Positions 5,499 to 12,507 of a stretch of 12,507 bases of DNA are shown here, piece by piece. Source of the DNA: an uncultured Ruminococcus sp. (lineage in GTDB: Bacteria > Bacillota > Clostridia > Oscillospirales > Ruminococcaceae). Where the stretch lies: positions 1 to 12,507 of the forward strand of contig CALEJX010000298.1 of the NCBI GenBank assembly GCA_937898375.1, written 5' to 3'. The notes under the pieces were generated by a model. The model was not told the origin of the DNA. It was given only the letters and a program-made list of their open reading frames with translations, and ran no database searches. The stretch's first letter is position 1. Each line of letters begins with the position of its first letter. The translations under genes and the position numbers were made by a program.

Positions 5499-6599
5499 AT
5501 GGCTGTTAATATTTCTTACAAATGCCCTAACTGCGGAGCGGAGCTTTTTTGGAGCGCTGACAAGAACTGCTGGGCGTGCGAATACTGCGACGGACAGTTT
5601 AGTTTGAAAGAACTTGAAGAAGCAGGCGGCGACGCTAAAAAAGCGGAGGAACTCAACAAGGACAATGTAGAGCGGCACGAGGAAGTTGACAAGGACGAAT
5701 ACAGTATGTCAAATGACGGCACTGTAGGAAACGACCTTGTAAAATACACCTGTTCGCACTGCGGAGCAGAGATAATAACTGACCGCTCAACTGCGGCGAC
5801 GGTATGCGTTTACTGCGGAAATGCGGTAATAATGGGAGAGCAGATAATAGACAACTTCTCTCCTGACTATGTTATACCTTTCAAGATACCGAAAACTCAG
5901 GTAATGGACGCTTTCAAGAATTTCAGCAAGAAGCCTCTTACGCCGAAAGATTTCAACTGCGATAAGGTAGTGGACAAGATGCAAGGCGTTTACATTCCGT
6001 TTTGGCTGTATTCAGGAAACTGCGAGGGCGCTATCACGGCGGAGGGTATAAACACTAGAACTTGGACATCTGGAAACTACAGATACACTGAGAAAAAATA
6101 CTACTCAGTTTACAGAAACGGCAACCTTGATTTTAAAGCCGTTCCTGTGGACGCTTCTTCAAAGACAGACAATGACGCAATGGATTCTATCGAGCCTTTT
6201 GATTACTCGGAGATGACGGCGTTCAATCCCGGTTATCTTTCGGGATATCTTGCGGAGCGATACGATGAGGACAAGGACAAGTGCCTGCCTAGGGCTAAAG
6301 AGCGTATTGAGAACACAACTCGTGACGAGCTTAGAAATACTTGTAACTACAACAGCGTAAACGTTCAGTCATATGAAAAGCACACCGAGATAAAAGACGT
6401 TAAATATGCTATGCTCCCAACATGGCTTTTGTATACCACCTATCAGGATAAGCCTTACTTCTTTGCAATGAACGGTCAGACAGGTAAATTTATCGGAAAC
6501 CTGCCTATCAGCAAGGGAAAGCTTGCGGCTTACTCGCTTCTTGGGGGCGTGGGCGGCTATATTATCGGAGCGATTCTTCAGATAATGGGAATATTCTAA
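5499..6599 (+). CDS. TFIIB-type double zinc-ribbon membrane protein (YdjG-like)
   Basis: A 366-residue protein with two N-terminal zinc ribbons: C9/C12 with C27/C30 and C85/C88 with C103/C106. An acidic, charged linker (about 37-80) lies between them. After a domain with aromatic, basic and polar patches (about 120-330), the chain ends in a Gly-rich hydrophobic segment (about 343-366) that should anchor the C-terminus in the membrane. The layout matches YdjG-type proteins, which in B. subtilis form a membrane complex with YdjH and help recruit PspA under envelope stress. The start follows GGGGG (5486-5490), 15 nt after the preceding stop, so translation is probably coupled within one mRNA. 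The extra Cys24 next to the first ribbon (NCWACEYC) could be an alternative ligand. YdjG-like identity is inferred from architecture and gene order. Confidence 0.8.
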   Translation: MAVNISYKCPNCGAELFWSADKNCWACEYCDGQFSLKELEEAGGDAKKAEELNKDNVERHEEVDKDEYSMSNDGTVGNDLVKYTCSHCGAEIITDRSTAATVCVYCGNAVIMGEQIIDNFSPDYVIPFKIPKTQVMDAFKNFSKKPLTPKDFNCDKVVDKMQGVYIPFWLYSGNCEGAITAEGINTRTWTSGNYRYTEKKYYSVYRNGNLDFKAVPVDASSKTDNDAMDSIEPFDYSEMTAFNPGYLSGYLAERYDEDKDKCLPRAKERIENTTRDELRNTCNYNSVNVQSYEKHTEIKDVKYAMLPTWLLYTTYQDKPYFFAMNGQTGKFIGNLPISKGKLAAYSLLGGVGGYIIGAILQIMGIF

Positions 6600-6617
6600 C
6601 AGGGAGGAAACAGCTAA

Positions 6618-7337
6618 ATGCCTGAAATATCCACCGCACTTATTATAAAGATAGCCATTATTGCGGTCGCCATAGCAGGCGGTATAATGGTCGTATATTC
6701 TATAAAAAAGTCGGTATCAAATGCTATCGGTCATCAGCTCAGGCGTGCAAGCGATCTGCTCAGGACCATAAATGACGCCACTGAGGAGCGGCAGAACAAC
6801 GCCATGCAGTTTACATATGTTGACCCGAATGTGGTGAACAACATAAAAAAAGATTTTCCAGACTATGACGAGAAGATAGCAAGGAGCATTGTGGAAAACA
6901 CGGTGATGAAGTATTTTCTTGTTATAAACGGAGAAGCCAGCGAGAACCAGCTCGAATACTGCACAGAGGCGTTCAAGCAGAGGGCAGCCACAATGGCGAA
7001 AGACAACTCGTCAACTGCTTTGCCTAAGCATTATGACGATATACACATACACAAGTCGCAGGTAGCGGCTTATCACAAGGATCATGACGCTGCAACGGCG
7101 ACGTTTCAGGTATCTCTTGAATACAAGCTCAACGGGATAAAGGCACAGCACATTTATGAGGCGGATCATTCATACTATCTCTCAATGGGAAACGAGGGGG
7201 AGAACGCAAGCCTTATATGTCAGTTCTGCGGAGCGCCTGTTGACACGACAGGCTCGGTTTGTCCTTACTGCGGCTCTGAGATACACTCCTCAGTGGAGCG
7301 CACATGGAAAGTCAGCAGGATAGCAATGCTGAGATAG
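6618..7337 (+). CDS. Membrane-anchored Tim44-like protein with C-terminal zinc ribbon
   Basis: A 239-residue protein with an N-terminal anchor (about 6-26), a short basic/polar helix region (30-65), and a Tim44-like fold (about 68-200). The fold is recognisable from the pattern of a long helix, AFKQRA-type segment and strands ending in YEADHSYYLSMGNEGE. A zinc ribbon follows: C201/C204 and C215/C218. The protein closes with ERTWKVSRIAML. Tim44-like domains bind membranes or protein partners and have no known catalysis. The ATG follows AGGGAGG (6601-6607) and lies 18 nt after the upstream stop. The ribbon next to a partner-binding fold, in an operon where all the larger proteins carry ribbons, suggests that the proteins assemble together. 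The Tim44 assignment is from pattern recognition and could be another NTF2-like fold. Confidence 0.68.
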   Translation: MPEISTALIIKIAIIAVAIAGGIMVVYSIKKSVSNAIGHQLRRASDLLRTINDATEERQNNAMQFTYVDPNVVNNIKKDFPDYDEKIARSIVENTVMKYFLVINGEASENQLEYCTEAFKQRAATMAKDNSSTALPKHYDDIHIHKSQVAAYHKDHDAATATFQVSLEYKLNGIKAQHIYEADHSYYLSMGNEGENASLICQFCGAPVDTTGSVCPYCGSEIHSSVERTWKVSRIAMLR

Positions 7338-7394
7338 TAAAGTTTTAAACCCCTTTTAGGGTGAAATAATACAGACAACGAAAGGAATTTAACT

Positions 7395-8855
7395 ATGGGA
7401 CTTATTAAGATGTTTACATCAGCAGTCGGCTCAACATTTGCCGATCAGGTAGTAGAGTACTTCAGATGTGAAGATATGTCAACTAAGATACTCTGCCAGC
7501 CAGGTACTCTTGTAAAGAGAGGAAAGGCAGTAAACAACGGCACAGAGGGCGTTATTTCAAACGGCTCACGTTTTGACGTTGCAGTAAATCAGGCGGCGCT
7601 TCTTATTGAGAACGGCAGGGTACACGATTTTGTTATCGGTACTCAGGAAACAGCAGGTCAGTATAAGTATGACTCAACTGTAGCTCCTTCACTTCTTGGC
7701 GGCGGCTGGGGCGACCTTGGCGCTTCTATCAAAGAGATAGGCAGAAGATTTACAGCCGGCGGTCAGGCAATGAACACCATGCGTCTTATTTACATAAACC
7801 TCAGACCTCTGCCTGGAAACAAGATCGGCTTCGGCAAGATACCTTTCAGAGACGGCGAAATGAACCTTACTCTTAACGCACAGGGTCACGGACAGTATGA
7901 GCTTCAGATCGTAAACCCTATGAACTTCTATGAGAACGTTGTTCAGAACGTAAATCAGGTGCTTACAGTTGACAGCCCTGACGGCGTGGCAGTTCTTAGC
8001 CAGTTCAAGGCTGACATGACACCTAAGTTCCAGAAAGCTCTTACAAGGATATCTGCAAAGAAGATACCTTACGATCAGCTTGGTCTGTATCCTGACGAGC
8101 TTGCTGAGGCAATGAACGCTGAGCTTGAAGAAAAGTGGGCTGCAAAGGGCATCAAGGTAACAAGCCTTTCTATTGAGCTTAATGTTGACGAGGAGTCAAA
8201 GCAGAGGATCGCAAAATTTCAGGAAGCAAAGACTGTCGGAAGCGACCCTTCAATGCTTTACGCCATGGACAGAATGTCTATCAACAAGGCAAGAGAAGCT
8301 GCGGCAGGCAATGCAAACGGCGCAATGGCAGGCTTCATGGGAATGGGCATGGCAGGCGGCATGATGGGTCAGCCAATGGATCCTACAATGTATCAGCAGC
8401 AGATGCAGCAGAACATGATGAACCAACAGGCAGCACAGGCTGCACCACAGCAGGCAGCTCCAGCGGCTGCACCAACACAGGCTGCACCTGCAAACGGCTG
8501 GACTTGCGCTTGCGGAACAACAAACACTGGAAAGTTCTGCGCAAACTGCGGACAGCCTAAGCCTGAGCCAAAGCCTGCAGCAGACACATGGAAGTGCTCA
8601 TGCGGAGCAGAGAACACAGGCAAGTTCTGTGCAAACTGCGGTTCACCAAAGCCAGAGCAGCCAGTAGGCTGGACCTGCTCATGCGGAGCAGTGAACAATG
8701 GCAAGTTCTGTGCTGAGTGCGGAAAGCCAAAGCCTGCGGCTGAGCCACTTTACAAGTGCGACAAATGCGGCTGGGAGCCTGAAGATCCAAAGAACCCTCC
8801 TAAGTTCTGCCCTGAATGTGGAGATCCGTTTGACGATAACGATATTCTGAAATAA
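7395..8855 (+). CDS. YdjI-like SPFH (virion core protein-like) protein with four C-terminal zinc ribbons
   Basis: A 486-residue cytoplasmic SPFH-family protein with no membrane segment. An SPFH-type domain fills about 25-290, with the family features EYFRCEDMSTKILCQPGTLV, VSNGSRFDVAVNQAALLIENG, the glycine-rich SLLGGGWGDLG segment and FQVSL-like ribbon strands. A flexible Met/Gly/Gln/Ala/Pro stretch (about 306-367) follows. Then come three near-identical ribbons starting at W369, W399 and W426 (CxCG...KFCxxCG) and one divergent ribbon from 453 (KCDKCG...FCPECG). YdjI in B. subtilis is shorter, so the tail is extended. It is the last gene of the operon, with RBS GAAAGGA (7380-7386) after a 57-nt gap. 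The SPFH domain probably attaches to the membrane through the upstream partners. The ribbons may bind protein or RNA; their ligand is unknown. Confidence 0.87.
   Translation: MGLIKMFTSAVGSTFADQVVEYFRCEDMSTKILCQPGTLVKRGKAVNNGTEGVISNGSRFDVAVNQAALLIENGRVHDFVIGTQETAGQYKYDSTVAPSLLGGGWGDLGASIKEIGRRFTAGGQAMNTMRLIYINLRPLPGNKIGFGKIPFRDGEMNLTLNAQGHGQYELQIVNPMNFYENVVQNVNQVLTVDSPDGVAVLSQFKADMTPKFQKALTRISAKKIPYDQLGLYPDELAEAMNAELEEKWAAKGIKVTSLSIELNVDEESKQRIAKFQEAKTVGSDPSMLYAMDRMSINKAREAAAGNANGAMAGFMGMGMAGGMMGQPMDPTMYQQQMQQNMMNQQAAQAAPQQAAPAAAPTQAAPANGWTCACGTTNTGKFCANCGQPKPEPKPAADTWKCSCGAENTGKFCANCGSPKPEQPVGWTCSCGAVNNGKFCAECGKPKPAAEPLYKCDKCGWEPEDPKNPPKFCPECGDPFDDNDILK
8499..8750 (+). repeat. Three tandem zinc-ribbon repeats inside the SPFH gene
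   Basis: Repeat units begin at 8499, 8589 and 8670 and are about 90, 81 and 81 nt long. The first unit carries a longer Pro/Glu/Lys linker. Units 2 and 3 share a run of near-identical bases around TGCTCATGCGGAGCAG and GGCAAGTTCTGTGC, suggesting the most recent duplication was between them. Confidence 0.85.
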
Positions 8856-8870
8856 TTTTGTGATAAGTTT

Positions 8871-8905
8871 GAGCTGTCCTGCGAGATGCGGGGCGGCTCT
8901 TTTTT
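8871..8905 (+). terminator. Rho-independent terminator of the zinc-ribbon/SPFH operon
   Basis: GAGCTGTCC (8871-8879) pairs with GGGCGGCTC (8891-8899), with two G-U pairs, around an 11-nt loop. Six T residues follow (8900-8905). It lies 15 nt after the last stop of the operon and separates it from the GH43 gene. Confidence 0.85.
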
Positions 8906-8999
8906 GTGGGAGAGCGAAGCAATTTTGCGGCATTACAAATATGGTTTGCACAAAAATTCACTGTTTCTGCACGAGAGGATATTGAAAAGAAAAATCTAT

Positions 9000-9005
9000 T
9001 ATAAT
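9000..9005 (+). promoter_or_regulatory. Candidate -10 element of the GH43 gene
   Basis: A perfect TATAAT lies 30 nt before the GH43 start. No -35 hexamer is at the right distance: TTGAAA (8982-8987) is only 12 bp upstream. Such a promoter would probably need an activator, which fits an inducible sugar gene. The evidence is weak. Confidence 0.35.
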
Positions 9006-9034
9006 ATCTGTAAATCATACTCGGAGGTCATATT

Positions 9035-10558
9035 ATGAAATACTTAAATCCTGTTATATCAGGCTTTTATCCCGACCCTAGCATTTGCAGTGCTGAGGGC
9101 AAATACTACCTTGTCTGCAGCTCTTTTCAATTCTTCCCAGGCGTGCCGCTCTATGAAAGCGACGACCTTATAAACTGGAAGCAGATAGGTCACGTTCTCA
9201 CGAGGAAAAGTCAGCTTCCTTTGGAGGGGGCAGGCTCTTGGGGAGGTATCTATGCGCCGACTATCAGATACAATAACGGCAGATTTTACATGGTAACTAC
9301 CAACGTCACAAACGGCGGAAACTTCTATGTTTACACTGACGATATCCACGGGGAATGGTCTGAACCTGTTTATGTTCAGCAGGGCGGTATCGACCCGTCA
9401 CTGTATTTTGAAAACGGCAAAGCCTACTTTATGTCCAACGGTGAGGACGATGAGGGCAACCATGGCGTAACACAGTGCGAAATTGATATCGAAACAGGCA
9501 AAAAGCTCACCCCTAGCAAGACCATATGGACGGGCGCAGGCGGTCGTTTCCTTGAAAGTCCGCACCTTTACAAGATAAAAGGCGAATACTACCTTATGGC
9601 GGCTGAGGGCGGCACGGAATATGGTCATATGATAGTCTATGCCAAAGGCAAGACCCCGTACGGTCCTTTTGAAAATTATCCAAACAACCCTGTGCTTACT
9701 AACAGAAACCTTGGGGGCTATGAAATACAAGGCTGCGGTCATGGCGACCTCGTTGAAGACGAAAACGGCAACTTCTGGTGCGTCCACCTTGCTTTCAGAA
9801 TGATAAATATGTGGGTAATGCACCACATCACAGGCAGAGAAGTCTACCTTGTGCTTGTTACATTTGGCGAGGACGGCTGGTTCACAATGGGCGACAACGG
9901 CACAACACGCAAGGAAGTTGAGACGGACAAACTTGGCGATATCAAACAGGAGTTTTGGAAAGAGTATACCTTTGAGAACACCAAAGTCGGACGTGAATGG
10001 TGCTTTATGCAGAACCCTGACATGGGACTTTACAAGCTTGGAAATGGCCGCTTTGAGCTTACGCCAAACGAGCATACTATCTTTGAGGCAGACGGCTCGC
10101 CTGCTTTTATCTGCATAAGGCAGAAAGAGATGAATTTGTCCGTTGAGTGTAAAGTCGAGATAACCGAGGGCGAGGCAGGAATAGTGTTCTATATGACGCC
10201 TGATCAGCACTACGAGATAGCATTAAGGCGCACGGATAAAGGCGTTGAGCTGTTCCGCAGGCTTTGCATTGGGGATATACGTCATAAGGATCATGTCACT
10301 TCCCTGCCTGAGGGAGAAAGCTCGGCTGTGCTTTGCTGTAATGCTTCCAACTTTACTTACAATTTCTCGGCGAAAACGCTTTCGGGAGACATGGACTTGG
10401 GCGGAGCGCAGACAAAGTTCCTTTCCACTGAGCTTGCAGGCAATTTCACGGGAGTTGTTATCGGTCTTTACGCTCAAAAGTTTGAGGGCAAAGGCGGAAA
10501 GGCTGTTTTCACGGAGTTTAAGTGCAAAAATCTGGAGAAATATGATAGGGCGGAGTGA
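9035..10558 (+). CDS. Glycoside hydrolase family 43 beta-xylosidase / alpha-L-arabinofuranosidase-like enzyme
   Basis: A 507-residue inverting glycosidase of family GH43, acting on xylo-oligosaccharides or arabinose side chains. The five-bladed propeller (about 1-300) begins NPVISGFYPDPSI, with D14 as catalytic base, D120 (GGIDPSLY) as pKa modulator and E174 (LESPHLY) as general acid. A beta-sandwich domain (about 310-500) of the GH43 C2/DUF1349 type follows. There is no signal peptide, so it works in the cytoplasm on imported oligosaccharides. The ATG follows CGGAGG (about 9022-9027) with 7-nt spacing. Motifs such as GHGDLVEDENGNFW and HITGREVYLV suggest the GH43_12-like branch, but substrate cannot be fixed from sequence alone. 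No sugar transporter or xylan gene is adjacent, so it seems to be a single-gene unit after the operon terminator at 8871. Confidence 0.92.
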   Translation: MKYLNPVISGFYPDPSICSAEGKYYLVCSSFQFFPGVPLYESDDLINWKQIGHVLTRKSQLPLEGAGSWGGIYAPTIRYNNGRFYMVTTNVTNGGNFYVYTDDIHGEWSEPVYVQQGGIDPSLYFENGKAYFMSNGEDDEGNHGVTQCEIDIETGKKLTPSKTIWTGAGGRFLESPHLYKIKGEYYLMAAEGGTEYGHMIVYAKGKTPYGPFENYPNNPVLTNRNLGGYEIQGCGHGDLVEDENGNFWCVHLAFRMINMWVMHHITGREVYLVLVTFGEDGWFTMGDNGTTRKEVETDKLGDIKQEFWKEYTFENTKVGREWCFMQNPDMGLYKLGNGRFELTPNEHTIFEADGSPAFICIRQKEMNLSVECKVEITEGEAGIVFYMTPDQHYEIALRRTDKGVELFRRLCIGDIRHKDHVTSLPEGESSAVLCCNASNFTYNFSAKTLSGDMDLGGAQTKFLSTELAGNFTGVVIGLYAQKFEGKGGKAVFTEFKCKNLEKYDRAE

Positions 10559-10620
10559 AAAGCCTGTCACGGCAAGCGGTCGAACGCTTTATTGATAGTT
10601 TTGGGTGGTATTATCGGGGT

Positions 10621-10643
10621 AAAGGTTACAAATTGTAATCTTT
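10621..10643. promoter_or_regulatory. 23-bp palindrome, candidate operator
   Basis: AAAGGTTACAA (10621-10631) and TTGTAATCTTT (10633-10643) are an almost perfect palindrome around one base, with one mismatch. The half-site sequence TTGTAACCTTT recurs exactly at 10779-10789, inside the next promoter. A palindromic site with an extra copy at the promoter is a typical operator arrangement. The regulator is unknown. Confidence 0.5.
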
Positions 10644-10746
10644 GTCCCGACTTTTGTTCATATGGCATATAACAGGCGATATTATAGGGATATATCGAAA
10701 TATAGAACTTGTGTTCCCTGTGAAAACAAACAAATATTTTAGTCAT

Positions 10747-10778
10747 TTTGGCAAAAAACGATAAAATCTGTTGCCAAA
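10747..10778. promoter_or_regulatory. Inverted repeat overlapping the -35 region
   Basis: TTTGGCAA (10747-10754) and TTGCCAAA (10771-10778) are perfect 8-bp inverted copies separated by 16 nt. The right arm contains the whole -35 hexamer of the following promoter, so a protein bound here could block or guide RNA polymerase. Confidence 0.45.
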
Positions 10779-10799
10779 TTGTAACCTTTATGATATCAT
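10771..10799 (+). promoter_or_regulatory. Extended -10 promoter of the CHAP-like gene
   Basis: TTGCCA (10771-10776) and TATCAT (10794-10799) are 17 bp apart, with an extended -10 TG at 10791-10792. Transcription would start near 10806, about 50 nt before the gene. The spacer of the promoter contains TTGTAACCTTT (10779-10789), the half-site of the palindrome at 10621. The stretch 10559-10620 between GH43 and this palindrome shows only a weak 5-bp hairpin and no clear terminator. Confidence 0.75.
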
Positions 10800-10854
10800 G
10801 GGATTGATGTACGAAAACGTATGAAATAATTCTGTCAGTTAGGGGGCGTTTGGA

Positions 10855-12507
10855 ATGGAAAAAGGGCTGAAAAGAGTTTTTTCGGCTATGGGTGCAGTAT
10901 TTTGTGCTGTGATGCTCATTATGCTTTGTCAAGGTGCTAATGCGGTGAGCTACAGCGAGCAGACCGTCACTGTGGACTATGATTATCAGGTCATAGACTC
11001 TTTTGAGGGCGTTGACGCTAAATACGTTCTTGGCTATTCCGACACCGGTTACTACTGCTGTGCAGGGTATGTTTCAAGATTTTATGAGGAAAAGTTCGGC
11101 GTTACAGTATACAACATAAACATGGTGGACGACAAGCCGAGCGTATACTGCTACGGCAAAAGAGCGGAGCTTCGTGAGGTGAAAACGCCGCAGGCCGGTG
11201 ACATAATGCAGGACAAGGATTACTCTCATGTTGCCATTGTAAAGGACTGTCAGGGTACGACGGCTACTCTTATTGAGCAGAACTACAAATGGACTTGGAA
11301 CGACACTGTTTACACTGTGAAAAACCGAAAGGTGCTTACTAACAATCACTATTTCTACAGACTTTACATAAACGGCGTGGCGCAGAGCCTTGATATTGAC
11401 ACAACAAGACCTGTTATCGCAAACGCTGGCTGTGAGAACATCACAGGAAAAGGCTACACTGTTAAGGCGGATATTTCCGATAACAGGGCTGTGGCTTCGG
11501 TAAAGGTATCCACTTATTTTGAGGGAAACAAAGCAAAAACTGTGAGCCGTGTTTACACGTCTGCGGTAAGTTCCCTTTCACACTCTGTAAAGGTAGCTGA
11601 CCTTGGGGGCAAGGACGGATATTATGTTACAACCATAACGGCTACTGACGAGGCAGGGAACAGCTCTGAGCAGGTAATAAGGACTTATGTTGACACAACT
11701 GCGCCGACCATATCGGGGGGAAGGATAGAGAACATCACGGCAAAGGGCTTTGACGTTTCTTGCAATGTGAGCGACAAGAGTGGAGTTTCAAAGGTGGTCT
11801 TCCCTGCTTACCCTACAAAGAGCGGCGAGAGCGCAAAGAGATATGCAACGGGAAAGCTTTCGGGCGGCAAGGCTTCGGCTTATGTTTCGGCTGATGACTA
11901 CTCGATAAAAAGCGGTGAATTTACTGTTAAGATAACGGCTTATGACAAATACGGAAACAGCTCGGCAAAGACTGTAAAGGCTACCATAAAGCCTGCTGCT
12001 TCGGTGACACTGAGCAGGACTTCGCTGACACTTGACAAGGGCAAGAGCGGCGTGCTTACTGCAAAAATGGGCGGAGGAAGCGGTTTGACGGACTTTGTTT
12101 CTTGGAAGTCTTCAGACAGCAAGATAGCTTCGGTATCAAAGGGCAATGTTACTGCAAAAGGGGTAGGCAAGGCAACTATCACGGCATACACCACAAGTGG
12201 AAAAAGTGCGAAATGCACTGTCACTGTGAAAGGCAGTATCGCTGACGCAAGTGTGACGGCTATAAAGACGCAGGGCTACACAGGAAAGGCTATTTCTCCT
12301 GCGCCTGCGGTGACATATGGCGGCAAAAAGCTTGTGAAAGGCACTGATTACACTGTGAGCTACTCTAAAAACACTGCGATCGGTCAGGCGAGCGTAAAGA
12401 TAACAGGCAAGGGCTTATACAAGGGCACAAAAACTGTGAACTTCAACATTCGTCCTGCCACGGTGACGGAGCTTAAAGTTACTTCCACCGGAGAGCAGAG
12501 CGTTAAG
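10855..12507 (+). CDS. Secreted CHAP-like cysteine peptidase/amidase with Ig-like repeats (partial, 3' end missing)
   Basis: The visible 551 residues are open to the last base, so the gene continues beyond the window. The product is secreted: a signal peptide (1-30, ending GANA) precedes a CHAP/NlpC-like domain (about 55-175) with candidate nucleophile C69 in the CAGYV context, H125 (YSHVAIV) and E141 (IEQNY). Two repeats starting at D182 and D280, about 98 residues apart, look like GBS Bsp-like or Ig-like modules (DTT.P.I...G......ITAKG...). A Big_2-type Ig domain runs 383-460 (VSWKSSDSKIASVSKGNVTAKGVGKATITAY), followed by a ruminococcal-style repeat to about 535 (YTGKAISPAPAVTYGGKKLVKGTDYTV) and the start of another domain. 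The ATG follows AGGGGG (10841-10846) with 8-nt spacing. It probably cleaves peptidoglycan peptide or amide bonds at the cell surface, but a non-wall substrate is possible. Confidence 0.8.
   Translation, partial: MEKGLKRVFSAMGAVFCAVMLIMLCQGANAVSYSEQTVTVDYDYQVIDSFEGVDAKYVLGYSDTGYYCCAGYVSRFYEEKFGVTVYNINMVDDKPSVYCYGKRAELREVKTPQAGDIMQDKDYSHVAIVKDCQGTTATLIEQNYKWTWNDTVYTVKNRKVLTNNHYFYRLYINGVAQSLDIDTTRPVIANAGCENITGKGYTVKADISDNRAVASVKVSTYFEGNKAKTVSRVYTSAVSSLSHSVKVADLGGKDGYYVTTITATDEAGNSSEQVIRTYVDTTAPTISGGRIENITAKGFDVSCNVSDKSGVSKVVFPAYPTKSGESAKRYATGKLSGGKASAYVSADDYSIKSGEFTVKITAYDKYGNSSAKTVKATIKPAASVTLSRTSLTLDKGKSGVLTAKMGGGSGLTDFVSWKSSDSKIASVSKGNVTAKGVGKATITAYTTSGKSAKCTVTVKGSIADASVTAIKTQGYTGKAISPAPAVTYGGKKLVKGTDYTVSYSKNTAIGQASVKITGKGLYKGTKTVNFNIRPATVTELKVTSTGEQSVK

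Noticed and set aside
9398..10210. Long minus-strand open frame (270 codons) opposite the GH43 gene
   Set aside because: It mirrors the GH43 coding frame, has no recognisable domain or RBS, and the + strand carries clear GH43 catalytic motifs throughout.
10574..10589. Hairpin AAGCG/CGCTT after the GH43 stop as a terminator
   Set aside because: The stem is only 5 bp and no T-run follows.
10635..10790. WalR-type site upstream of the CHAP-like gene
   Set aside because: The TGTAA half-sites are single and not arranged as the 11-bp spaced direct repeat required by the WalR consensus.
10567..10932. Minus-strand 121-codon frame upstream of the CHAP-like gene
   Set aside because: It covers the promoter, the operator-like repeats and the start of the CHAP-like gene, and its composition is unlike that of the real genes here.

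Overview
The window looks like a chromosomal segment of a moderately low-GC, Gram-positive anaerobe of the Ruminococcaceae/Oscillospiraceae type. The clues are strong AGGAGG-type ribosome binding sites, a Firmicutes-type RNase Y, a cytoplasmic GH43 glycosidase, a secreted CHAP-like protein with bacterial Ig-like and ruminococcal-style repeats, and an envelope operon resembling ydjGHI of Bacillus subtilis. The genus is an inference. Except for one probable divergent gene entering at the left edge, every gene is on the + strand. I saw no rRNA, tRNA, CRISPR array, transposase or phage gene.

Left part (1-4023). A divergent gene start (1-30, minus strand) and rny (332-1897, RNase Y) share an AT-rich leader region. 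rny has a strong SigA-type promoter, a leader of about 190 nt with a hairpin next to the ribosome binding site, and its own terminator. A repeat-rich spacer follows (1961-2169), then a polytopic membrane protein of the O-antigen ligase/Wzy polymerase-like family (2228-3724). A family of short palindromes (GTAGGGGCGA-type, three copies, all in the same orientation) brackets this gene. A perfect 13-bp terminator hairpin closes the unit.

Middle part (4024-8905). A prohibitin-like SPFH protein (4130-4999) has an extended -10 promoter and a structured leader. Right after it, a second strong extended -10 promoter drives a four-gene operon: a 94-aa membrane protein, a double zinc-ribbon membrane protein, a membrane-anchored Tim44-like protein with a C-terminal zinc ribbon, and a YdjI-like SPFH protein ending in four zinc ribbons. 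The 94-aa protein appears to be a TPM-family (YdjH-like) protein that has lost its TPM domain and keeps only the signal peptide, membrane segment and characteristic tail. The set resembles the PspA-associated membrane-stress module of Bacilli, but no PspA gene is visible here. Two SPFH proteins in adjacent units suggest a shared role in organising or protecting the membrane.

Right part (8906-12507). A GH43 beta-xylosidase/arabinofuranosidase-like enzyme (9035-10558) stands alone. It is followed by a spacer with a good extended -10 promoter that overlaps two candidate operator repeats, and then a secreted CHAP-like cysteine peptidase/amidase with several Ig-like and repeat domains (10855 onward) that runs off the right edge.

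Most interesting points: the TPM-less membrane protein in an otherwise complete YdjGHI-like operon, the tandem amplification of zinc ribbons on the SPFH protein, the operator-like repeats at the CHAP gene promoter, and the palindromic repeat family flanking the ligase-like gene.
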